From: Microglena sp. YARC
Lineage: Eukaryota > Chlorophyta > Chlorophyceae > Chlamydomonadales > Chlamydomonadaceae
Reading direction: 5' to 3'
NCBI GenBank assembly: GCA_022414725.1
Contig: CM039464.1
Span: forward strand, 1,872,299-1,936,298
DNA: 64,000 bases
A model generated the notes under the pieces. That model worked only from the letters and a program-made list of their open reading frames with translations. It was not told the origin of the DNA and searched no databases. A program made the position numbers and the translations under genes. This document shows, piece by piece, positions 21,546 to 32,000 of the stretch (positions within the stretch are counted from its first letter, which is position 1; every line of letters starts with the position of its first letter).

Positions 21546-22036
21546 GGCTTAAAAAGAAAAAAACATTGATGAACTGAACCCCAAACAATCATTTTACCGA
21601 CGGGGGGCTTGAGTACGTGCTACAGTAATGATTCAATTTTAATTCTACATTACTTGATCCAACCACTCTTGTGGATTACAGGAGGCCATCAGGATAAGTT
21701 ACACGGTTGCCTGTTGAATAATTTTATAGAGGGCGCAGGGACTGCAGACTCTAATCGGTCAGACTCGTGTTACACAAGATGAAGATAATAGCTTGCACGG
21801 AAGCTATCACTATGAAGGAGATGGCAGCAGTACAACTAGTACTGCAACAGTAGTGCACGCAGCCACAGGTGGCTTAGCCACTGTCGGCAAGGGGTACAGA
21901 GTCCAGGAGGACTTGGACCAGGCGGCGCTTTGCCTATAGCTTTCCGGAGTGTTTTAACTGAAACGACACAGGGAATGGACTGTGGCTTACATATGCGAGA
22001 TAACAAGCAGGCGGGAAAGCCTGGCATAAGGATAGG

Positions 22037-22336
22037 ATGGCGACAGTACATCAGGGTACTGACGCCGCTGGGTGCAGGCCCTATCGGGCGGAGCACTACA
22101 GCATACGCAGCCGGGCGGGTAGCCCGGTGCTCCAAGACACTCTAGCAGGACCGGGAGAACCGGTCAATAACATTGCCACTCTAGGTACGACATATAGGTT
22201 GTACTATAACAACTACGGTTATATTGCTGTTACTGCAAAAAACGGCGAGCAACCAAATTCAGATGGACTCTTTGTCCACATTGTAGAGTTGGATGAACCT
22301 CTAGTGCCTGTCATAAAATGGGTTCCTAGACCCTAA
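22037..22336 (+). other. Open frame of 99 codons, unrecognised
   Basis: The second half (GTTYRLYYNNYGYIAVTAKN, then GLFVHIVELDEPLVPVIKW) has a non-repetitive, protein-like composition, unlike most frames in the window. No domain is recognised, no splice partner is evident, and it lies among dispersed repeats. It could be the last exon of a decayed gene or transposon. Coding status is uncertain. Confidence 0.25.
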
Positions 22337-22527
22337 GTCCTAGGTAGGATTCCTTGCTTTATGGTGACTACTGCTAGTTCCGGCTTACGCAGTGGTGCCC
22401 TTCACTTCACGTCCTGAGAGTGGCACATTACTCGGATGTAACAATTTCAATTTCAATTTCCTTCCCTTGCCTTGCCCTAATTCTTTTACCAGACTGCAGG
22501 TTTTGTCTAAGTGCAGCAAAAATTCAA

Positions 22528-22660
22528 GGCCCCGACTGTAAAACGATTGTTGGGGGTTTAGTTTATCAGTGCTTTTTCTTTTGAAGGCCTTCCTATCATG
22601 GTTGGGCAAGTACCTTAGGCCTATTTTGCCTACCCCTGGACTGTAACAACATGCACACAT
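22528..22660 (+). repeat. Dispersed repeat, GTAAAACGATTG family, copy 2
   Basis: Same block order as 13125-13245. This copy includes cttcctatcatggttgggca, then cctattttgcctacccctgg, actgtaac. Confidence 0.65.
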
Positions 22661-22734
22661 ACATGCTCCAAGAGTCCAAGGCACTTCTACAATGGGTGGA
22701 ACATCACTCACCATCCAATACTAAACAAGTCCTA

Positions 22735-22990
22735 TGCAGCGTCACAAACAGCGTCACAAACAGCGACGCGATAAAATTGGCGGAGTGTGTTGGCAACGGA
22801 ATGAAAATTGGCGGAGTGTGGTGGCTATAATGGAGCTGACCGAATCCAGTTAGTTGTGAGACATTTGGCTCACGTGTCAGGCTTCAATATTTCGGTCGGT
22901 CGGTCAGACGCGCAAACGGACAATTGTGTAACCCTGGGGGCTCCCGCCCCCCAGAAGGGGGGAGCTCCGCCCAAAACAGATGATCCCCAA
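22735..22990 (+). mobile_element. MITE-like dispersed repeat, copy 3 of 3
   Basis: The blocks match 13590-13850: ctatgcagcgtca, aaattggcggagtgt (duplicated here), cagttagttgtgagac, tggctcacgtgtcaggcttc, a short cggtcggtcggtcag in place of the (GGAT)n run, and the GC hairpin ggctcccgccccccagaagg, ggggagctccgccc. It has no ORF. Confidence 0.65.
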
Positions 22991-23052
22991 CCCATGCATT
23001 TTTGGTGCAGACCAAAGTAAAGTGGAAGAAAATAAACTTTGAGTGAGGTAGG

Positions 23053-23440
23053 GTTACCATGTCTGGTAGCTAAGTACACATTTGTGATGATAACGCCTGG
23101 TGGGGCGTGGTGTTAAGGGAGCCCGTCGTACGCGGGTGGGGAGCGGTCTCCTACCTCAACTGGACAAGCTACCATCGCGGTTGACGACGACCTGCAACGC
23201 CCAAGAGCGACCGAAGGGGGAGTCGAACCCCCGACTCTTCATTCTTGAGCAATGTTACCATGTCTGGTAGCCAAGTACACATTTGTACCATGTTACCATG
23301 TCTGGTAGCCAAGTACACATTTGTACCATGTTACCATGTCTGGTAGCCAAGTACACATTTGTACCATGCTACCATGTCTGGTAGCCAAGTACACATTTGT
23401 ACCATGTTACCATGTCTGGTAGCCAAGTACACATTTGTAA
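23053..23440. repeat. 38-bp tandem array interrupted by a SINE
   Basis: Units of gttaccatgtctggtagcca, agtacacatttgtaccat (38 bp) occur once at 23056-23087 and then about five times from 23255. The SINE at 23088-23254 separates the first copy from the rest. Confidence 0.85.
23088..23254 (-). mobile_element. tRNA-derived SINE, minus-strand copy
   Basis: On the minus strand it begins with a tRNA-type T arm: five G, TTCGACT loop, five C, containing a perfect B box GGTTCGACTCC. The body gtcaaccgcgatggtagctt, gtccag and 3' module cgggctcccttaacaccacg, ccccaccaggcgttatcatc follow, collinear with 14682-14875. The D-arm half of the head is missing. Confidence 0.7.
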
Positions 23441-23830
23441 TTGAAATTGAAATTGAAGTTGAAATTGAAATTGAAATAGTCACCATTACACATTTGTATG
23501 TTTCTAACCTGCGCGTAACTTTGCCTTTTCATTATATGGTCATGCACCGGTCATGCACAGAAGTTCTTCCACAGTGTCCGGAGCATAGAACTTGAATTTG
23601 GTTACTTGAACTTGAATTTGAACTTGAACTTGAACTTGAACTTGCCATTTCTGTACATGACTATGGACGGAAGTTCTTCCCCAGTGTCCAGAGCATTGAA
23701 CACGAACTTGGTTACTTGAACTTGAACTTGGTCCCGAGTATTGCTGGCTCTTCCCCAGTGTCCCGAGCTTCGAAATTTAATTGAACTTGGTTACTTGAAC
23801 TTGAACCCCTGGAAGGACATCCACTAATTA
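23440..23830. repeat. TTGAAA and TTGAAC hexanucleotide runs
   Basis: (TTGAAA)n at about 23441-23476 is followed by scattered (TTGAAC)n blocks and two copies of ggaagttcttccccagtgtc-like sequence. Confidence 0.75.
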
Positions 23831-24063
23831 CACCCAGTTGAGGCATTTTCGATGGTGTGCGGCACGTTCGATTCAGGCTACATACGAAGAAGTTGTGAAT
23901 ACATTTTGAGATCGGCCTCGACCCCCCCTTATGGGACCCCCCCAGATCTCAGCCCCCAGACACTTTTTCACTTTTCAACGGTTTCGGGGCCTACGACCGA
24001 GACGGAGACGATTAACAGCGTGCGCCTCCCCGCATACGTCTTGAACATCCCCCGGCTTTAGCC

Positions 24064-25942
24064 ATGACAACCTTCGTCGTCCCGATCAAATCCCCAACCC
24101 GCACGTCCACCACCCACCTACCCAGGCCAGCCAAATCCCGATGGTGTTTCAAATTCTGCTCTCTCTTGACCTTCTGCCTCATTTGCCTTGCTGCTGGTTT
24201 CTTGCTGGGAAGACAATTCGAGCAGAGTGTGCTGAGCATCCCCAGGGCCACTAAAGCCCCCACCATCTCCAGCACACCCAGCAGCTCAACAAGCAGCAGT
24301 TCTATCACACCCAGCAGCTCAACAAGCAGCAGTAATATCACTCCCAGCACCAGCAGCACAACCACCACACCAAGTACGAACACCGCCACCCCAGCCGTAT
24401 CAACAAGCACGTCCCCCGGTGCTTCTAGAGGGGCCAACATTCAAGCAGGGACTGGCAGTATGATCACACCCAGCAGCAGCAGCACCACACCAAGTACGAC
24501 CACCGCCACCCCAGCCGTACCAACAAGTACGTCCCCGGGTGCTTCTAGAGATGCTACCGATCGAGCAGGGCCTGGCAGTACGATCACACCCAGCAGCAGC
24601 ACCACCACACCTGGTACGACCACCGCCACCCCAGCGGTATCAACAAGCACGTCCCCCGGTGCTTCTAGAGGAGCTACCAAGCTAGCATGGCCTAACGAGG
24701 TTTGCACTGACACCTGTTCTAAGGTAAAAACCGTGTTATGGGTTGTCAATCACAATGTATTTTTTAATTTGTATAAAACTGTATGACTGCATATATATTT
24801 TAAATTTATGTGTATGATATGCCAGGTGATCAGGGTACTTCAAATGGCCAAATTGGCCAGCGCTTTAGCGCACTCGAAAACAAAAAAACTGCGCTTTGTA
24901 GAGCAAAAAGCGCAAAAATTGCTTGCAGCGCCCACAAGGGGTTGCAAAAAACTGCGCTTAAAGCGCAGAGGGGGTCAAAAAGTCAGCGCTCAAAAGCTCA
25001 AAAGCGCGCGCTTTGAATTACCCTGGTGTGTGTGTGTAGGTCTGCTCACCTTCAACCAGCTTTTCAGCAATGACGCCCATTCCACCAATAGGGTATTGGA
25101 TACCGCCATAGTGTCAGTCGCGCGCGCTTTGAATTACCCTTCAGGTGATATGCTATCTTATATGATATCCTTCAACATACCAATCTACTGAACATTGTAC
25201 AGCAGGGTACTACATTTTGTCAAATTGGTCAGCGCTTAAAGCGCACAAACGTCAAATTTGTCAGCGCTTTGCAGTGCATGGTTGAAAAAACTGCGTGAGC
25301 AAAACGCGCGGTGGGGCTCAAAAAGCATGCGTGAATTCGCGCTGCCGCGCGCGCTTTCTTGGACCCTGTTGTACAGTACCATATGACTATTGGCCAACCA
25401 AACAGTGTTTCCGGGTTGTCAACCACAATGTCATTTACAATGATATATGTGCATGTAACATATGTAGTTTTACAGGTGTTGTGCATGTATGGTGTTTGTG
25501 AGTGTTTGTGTGTGTTTGTGTGTGTGTGTGTGTTTGTGCATGTATGGTGTTTGTGTGTGTGTGTGTTTGTGCATGTATGGTGTTTGTGAGTGTTTGTGTG
25601 TGTGTGTTTGTGTGTGTGTGTGTTTGTGCATGTATGGTGTTTGTGTGTGTGTGTGTTTGTGCATGTATGTGTGTTTGTGTTTGTGTGTGTGTGTTTGTGC
25701 ATGTATGGTGTTTGTGTGTGTTGTGTGTGTGTTTGTGCATGTATGGTGTTTGTGTGTGTTTGTGTGTGTATGCTTGTGCATGTATGTGTGTGTGTTGTGT
25801 GTGTGTGTGTGTGTTTGTGCATGTGCATGTATGGTGTTTGTGTGTGTGTTGTGTGTGTGTGTGTTTGTGCATGTTATGTGTGTTTGTGTGTGTGTGTTGT
25901 GTGTGTGTGTGTGTTTGTGCATGTATGGTGTTTCTGTGTGTT

Positions 25943-26002
<60 letters not shown>

Positions 26003-26106
26003 TGCATTGTATTGTGTGTTTTGTGTGTGTGTGTGTTTGTGTGTGTATTTGTGTGTGTGTGTTTTGTGTGTGTGTGTATTTGTGCATGTATGGGTGTGGT
26101 GTTGTG

Positions 26107-26137
<31 letters not shown>

Positions 26138-26245
26138 ATTTGTGCGTGTGTGTGTGTTTGGTGCATGTATGGAGTGTTGTGTGTGTGTTGTGTGTGTGTG
26201 TGTGTTGTGTGTGTTTGTGTGTGTTTGTTTTGTGTGTGTTTGTGT

Positions 26246-26276
<31 letters not shown>

Positions 26277-29021
26277 TTGTGTGTGTATGGTGTTTGTGTG
26301 TGTGTTTGTGTGTGTGTTTGTGTGTGTGTGTTTGTGTGTTTGTGTGCGTGTTTGTGTGTGTTTGTGTGTGTTTGTGCGTGTTTGTGTGTGTGTGCTTATG
26401 TGCGTGTTTGTGTGTGTGTGCTTATGTGCGTTTGTGTGTGTTTCTTTGTATTTATGTGTGTATATATTTGTGTGTATTTATTTGTATTTGTGTGTGTTCG
26501 TGTGTGTGTGCGTTTGTTTGTTTGTGTTGTGTGTGTGTATGTTTGTGTGTTTGTTGTATTGTGTGTGTGTATGTGGTTTTGCATAGGCATACAAGCATGT
26601 TCCATGCTTTTGCATGTGGTTAGTGTACTTTATGTTTTAATGAGTAGTGTTAAAAAACCTTGCGCATGTTACCCAGTCCTCGTCTTATCTACAGGCCAAA
26701 GATAGGTACAAGTTTGTGTGTGTAGTTGTGTGTGGTGTGGTGTGTTGTTTGGTGTGTGTGTGAGTGTTTGAGTTGTGTGTGTGTGTGTAGTGTTTGTGTG
26801 TGTGTTTTGGTGTTGTTGTGTGTGTGTGTGTGGTGTGTGTGTGTTTTTGTGTGTTTGTGTGTGTGTAGTGTTTGAGTTGTGTGTGTGTGTTTTTGTGTGT
26901 TTGTGTGTGTGTAGTGTTTGAGTTGTGTGTGTGTGTTTTTGTGTGTTTGTGTGTGTGTGTAGTGTTTGAGTTGTGTGTGTGTGTTTTTGTGTGTTTGTGT
27001 GTGTGTAGTGTTTGAGTTGTGTGTGTGTGTTTTTGTGTGTTTGTGTGTGTGTAGTGTTTGAGTTGTGTGTGTGTGTGTTTTGTGTGTTTGTGTGTGTGTA
27101 GTGTTTGAGTTGTGTGTGTGTGTTTTTGTGTGTTTGTGTGTGTGTAGTGTTTGAGTTGTGTGTGTGTGTTTTTGTGTGTTTGTGTGTGTGTAGTGTTTGA
27201 GTTGTGTGTGTGTGTTTTTGTGTGTTTGTGTGTGTGTAGTGTTTGAGTTGTGTGTGTGTGTGTGTTTGTTTTTGTGTGTTTGTGTGTGTGTAGTGTTTTG
27301 AGTTTTGTGTGTGTGTGTTTTTGTGTGTTTGTGTGTGTGTAGTGTTTGAGTTGTGTGTGTGTGTTTTTGTGTGTTTGTGTGTGTGTAGTGTTTTGAGTTT
27401 TGTGTGTGTGTGTTTTTGTGTGTTTGTGTGTGTGTAGTGTTTGAGTTGTGTGTGTGTGTTTTTGAGTTTTTGTGTGTTGTGTGTGTGTGTGTAGTGTTTG
27501 AGTGTAGTGTTTGAGTTGTGTGTGTGTGTTTTTGTGTGTTTGTGTGTGTGTAGTGTTTGAGTTGTGTGTGTGTGTTTTTGTGTGTTTGTGTGTGTGTAGT
27601 GTTTGATTTGTGTGTGTATGTTTTTGTGTGTTTGTGTGTGTGTAGTGTTTTTGAGTGTGTGTGTGTGTGTGTTTGAGTTGTGTGTGGTGTTTTGTGTGTT
27701 TGTGTGTGTGTAGTGTTTGAGTTGTGTGTGTGTGTTTTTGTGTGTTTGTGTGTGTGTAGTGTGTGTTGTGTGTGTGTGTTTTTGTGTGTTTGTGTGTGTG
27801 TAGTGTTTGAGTGTGTGTGTGTGTGTTTTGTGTGTGTGTGTAGTGTGTTGTGTGTGTGTGTTTTTGTTGTGTTTTTGTGTGTGTGTAGTGTTTGTTGTGT
27901 GTGTGTGTGTTTTTGTGTGTTTGTGTGTGTGTAGTGTTTGATGTGGGTGTGTGTGCGTAGTGTTTGAGTTGTGTGTGTGTGTTTTTGTGTGTTTGTGTGT
28001 GTGTAGTGTTTGAGTTGTGTGTGTGTGTGTTTTTGGTGTTTGTGTTGTGTAAGTGTTTGAGTTGTGTGTGTGTGTGTGTTGTTGTGTGTGTAGTGTTTGA
28101 GTGTGTGTGTGTGTTTTTTGTGTTTGTGTGTTGTGTAGTGTTTTGAGTTGTTGTGTGTGTGTTTTTGTGTGTTTTGTGTGTGTGTAGTGTTTGAGTGTGT
28201 GTGTGTGTGTGTAGTGTTTGAGTGTGTGTGTGTGTTTTTTGTGTGTTTGTGTGGTGTGTAGTGTTTGAGTTGTGTGTGTGTGTGTGTGTGTTTGTGTGTG
28301 TGTAGTGTTTGAGTTGTGTGTGTGTGTTTTGTGGTGTTTGTGTGTGTGTAGTGTTTGAGTGTGTGTGTGTGTGTGTGTTTTGTGTGTGTGTAGTGTTTGA
28401 GTTGTGTGTGTGTGTTTTTGTGTGTTTGTGTGTGTGTAGTGGTTTGAGTTGTGTGTGGTGTGTTTTTGTGTGTTTGTGTGTGTGTAGTGGAGTTGTGTGT
28501 GTGTTTTTGTGTGTTTGGTGTGTGTGTAGTGTTTGAGTGTGTTGTGTGTGTTTTTCGTGTGTTTTGTGTGTGTGTAGTGTTGAGTTGTGTGTGTGTGTTT
28601 TTTGTGTGTTTGTGTGTGTGTAGTGTTTGAGTTGTGTGTGTGTGTTTTTGTGTGTTTTTGTGTGTGTAGTGTTTGAGTTGTGTGTGGTTTTTGTGTGTTG
28701 TGTGTGCTGTAGTGTTGAGTTGTGTGTGTGTGTTTTGTGTGTTTGTGTTTGTGTAGTGTTTGAGTTGTGGTGTGTGTTTTGTGTGTTTGTGTGTGTGTAG
28801 TGTTTGAGTGTGTGTGTGTGTTTTTGTGTGTTTGTGTGTGGTGTAGTGTGAGTTGTGTGTGTGTTGTGTTTGTGTGTGTTTTGATTGTGTGTGTGTTGTG
28901 TGTGTGTGTGTAGTGTTTGAGTTGTGTGTGTTGTGTGTTTTTTGTGTGTTTGTGTGTGTGTAGTGTTTGAGTTTGTGTGTTGTGTTTTTGTGTGTTTGTG
29001 TGTGTGTAGTGTGTTTGAGTT

Positions 29022-29052
<31 letters not shown>

Positions 29053-32000
29053 AGTGTTTGATTGTGTGTGTGTGTTGTTGTGTGTGTTGTGTGTGTAGTG
29101 TTTGAGTTGTGTGTGTGTGTTTTTGTGTGTTTGTGCTGTGTGTGTGTTTTTGTGTGTTTTGTGTGTGTGTAGTGTGAGTGTGTGTGTGTGTTTTTGTGTT
29201 GTTTTGTTGTGTGTGTAGTGTTTGAGTTGTGTTGTGTGTTTTTGTGTGTTTTGTGTGTGTGTAGTGTTTGAGTTGTTGTGTGTGTGTTTTGTGTGTTGTT
29301 TGTGTGTGTGTGTGTGTTTGAGTTGTGTGTGTGTGTTGTGTGTTTGTGTTGTGTGTTTGAGTTGTGTGGTGTGTTTTGTGTGTGTGTGTGTGTGTTGTGT
29401 TTTTTGTGTGTTTGTGTGTGTGAGTTGTGTGTGTGTGTTTTTTTGTGTGTTGTGTGTGTTGTTGTGTGTTGTTTGTGTGTGGTGTTTGTGGTGTGTGTGT
29501 AGTGTTTGAGTTGTGTTTGTGTGTTTTTTTATGTTTGTGTGTGTGAGGGTTGAGTGTTGTGTTTTTGTGTGTTGTGTGTGTGTTGTGTTGGAGTTTGTGT
29601 GTGTGTGTGTTTGTGTGTGGTGTTTGTGTGTGTGTTGTGGTTTGTGTGTGTGTAGTTGGTGTGCCTGTTTTTTTGTTGTGTGATGTGTGTGTGTAGTGTT
29701 TTTGAGTTGTGGTGTGTGTTTGTGTTTGTGTGTGTGTAGTGTTTGATTGTGTGTGTTTGTTTTGTTGTGTTTGTGTGTTTGTGTGTGTAGTTGTGTGTGT
29801 GTGTTTTTGTGTGTTTGTGTGTGTGTTTTAGTGTTGCAGTTGTTGTGTGTGTGTTTTTGTGTGTGTGTGTGTGTAGTGTTGTTGTGTGTGGTGCTTTTAT
29901 TTGTGTGTGTGTAGTGTTTGAGTTGTGTGTGTGTGTTTTGTCGTGTAGTGTTTGATGTGTGTGTGTTTTTGTGTGTTTGTGTGTGTGTGTAGTGTTTGAG
30001 TGTGTGTGTTGTGTGTTGTGTTGTTTGTGTGTGTGTTGTTTGTGTGTGTGTAGTGTTTGAGTTGTGTGTGTGTTTTTTGTGTGTTTGTGTGTGTGTAGTG
30101 TTTGAGTGTTGTGTGTTTTTTGTGTGTTTGTGTGTGTGTAGTTGTAGTGTTTGAGTTTGTGTGTGTGTTTTTTGTGTGTGTGTTGTGTAGTGTTTGAGTT
30201 GTGTGTGTGTTGTGTGTTGTGTGTGTGTAGTGTTTGATAGTTGTGTGTGTGTGTTTTTGTGTTGTTTGTGTGTGTGGTGTTTGAGTTGTGTGTGTGTTTT
30301 TGTGTGTTTGTGTTGTGTAGTGTTGAGTTTGAGTGTGTGTGTGTGTGTGTGTTGTGTTTTGTGTGGTTGTGTGTGTTTTGTGTGTTTGGGTTTGTGTTGT
30401 GTTTGAATGTGTGTTGTGTTTGTGTGTGTTGTGTTGTTGTTTGTGTTTGTGTGTGTGTCTTAGTTGTGCTGTTTGCGTGTGTTCTTTTGTGTGTTTGAGT
30501 TGTGTGTGTGTGGTTTTTTGTGTGTTTGTGTGTGTGTAGTGTTTGAGTTGTGTGTGTGTGTTTTTGTGTGTTTGTGTGTGTGTAGTGTTTGAGTTGTGTG
30601 TGTGTGTTGCCTGTTGTGTGTGTGTGTGTGTGTTTTGTGTGTGTTGTGTGTGTGTGTAGTGTTTGAGTTGTGTGTGTGTGTTTTGTGTGTTGTGTGTGTG
30701 TGTAGTGTTTTGAGTTGTGTGTGTGTGTTTTGTGTGTTTGTGTGTGTGTAGGTGTTTGAGTTGTGTGTGTGTGTTTTTGTGTGTTTGTGTGTGTGTAGTG
30801 TTTGAGTTGTGTGTGTGTGTTTTGTGTGTTTGTGTGTGTGTAGTGTTTGAGTTGTGTGTGTGTGTTTTTGTGTGTTTGTGTGTGTGTGTAGTGTTTGAGT
30901 TGTGTGTGTGTGTTTTTGTGTGTTTGTGTGTGTGTAGTGTTTGATTTGTGTGTGTGTGTTTTTGTGTGTTTGTGTGTGTGTAGTGTTTGAGTTGTGTGTG
31001 TGTGTTTTTGTGTGTTTGTGTGTGTGTAGTGTTTGAGTTGTGTGTGTGTGTTTTTGTGTGTTTGTGTGTGTGTAGTGTTTGAGTTGTGTGTGTGTGTTTT
31101 GTTGTGTGTGTTTGTGTGTGTGTGTGTGGTGTTTGAGTTGTTTGTGTGTGTGTTTTTGTGTGTTTGTGTGTGTGTAGTGTTTTGTGTGTGTGTGTTTTTG
31201 TGTGTTTTTGTGTGTTTGTTGTTGTGTGTGTGTGTTTGAGTTTTTGTGTGTGTAGTGTGTTTTGTGTGTTTGTGTGTGTGTGTAGTGTTTGAGTTGTGTG
31301 TGTGTGTTTTTGTGTGTTTGTGTGTGTGTGTAGTGTTTGAGTTGTGTGTGTGTGTTTTTGTGTGTTTTGTGTGTGTGTAGTGTTTGAGTTGTGTGTGTGT
31401 GTTTTTGTGTGTTTGTGTGTGTGTAGTGTTTGAGTTGTGTGTGTGTGTTTTTGTGTGTTTGTGTGTGTGTGTAGTGTTGAGTTGTGTGTGTGTGTTTTGT
31501 GTGTTTGTGTGTGTGTAGTGTTTGAGTTGTGTTGTGTGTTTTTGTGTTTTTGTGTGTGTGTAGTGTTTGAGTTGTGTGTGTGTGTTTTTGTGTGTTTGTG
31601 TGTGTGTAGTGTTTGAGTTGTGTGTGTGTGTTTTTGTGTGTTTGTGTGTGTGTAGTGTTTGAGTTGTGTGTGTGTGTTTTTGTGTTTTGTGTGTGTGTAG
31701 TGTTTGAGTTGTGTGTGTGTGTGTTTTTGTGTGTTGTGTGTGTGTGTAGTGTTTGAGTTGTGTGTGTGTGTTTTGTGTGTTTGTGTGTGTGTTTGAGTTG
31801 TGTGTGGGTTTTTGTGTGTGTTGTGTAGTTGTGTGTGTGTGTGTTTTTGTGTGTTTGTGTGTGTGTAGTGTTTGAGTTTGTGGTGGTTGTGTGTTTTTGT
31901 GTGTTTTGTGTGTGTGTAGTGTTTTGAGTTGTGTGTGTGTGTGTTTTATGTGTTTGTGTGTGTGTAGTGTTTGAGTGTGTTTGTGTGTGTGTGTTTTGGT

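Noticed and set aside
25489..26705. Open frames of 365-373 codons encoding VCVCVC-type peptides
   Set aside because: They are pure translations of (TG)n, open in all three frames and on the opposite strand. They carry no information beyond the repeat.
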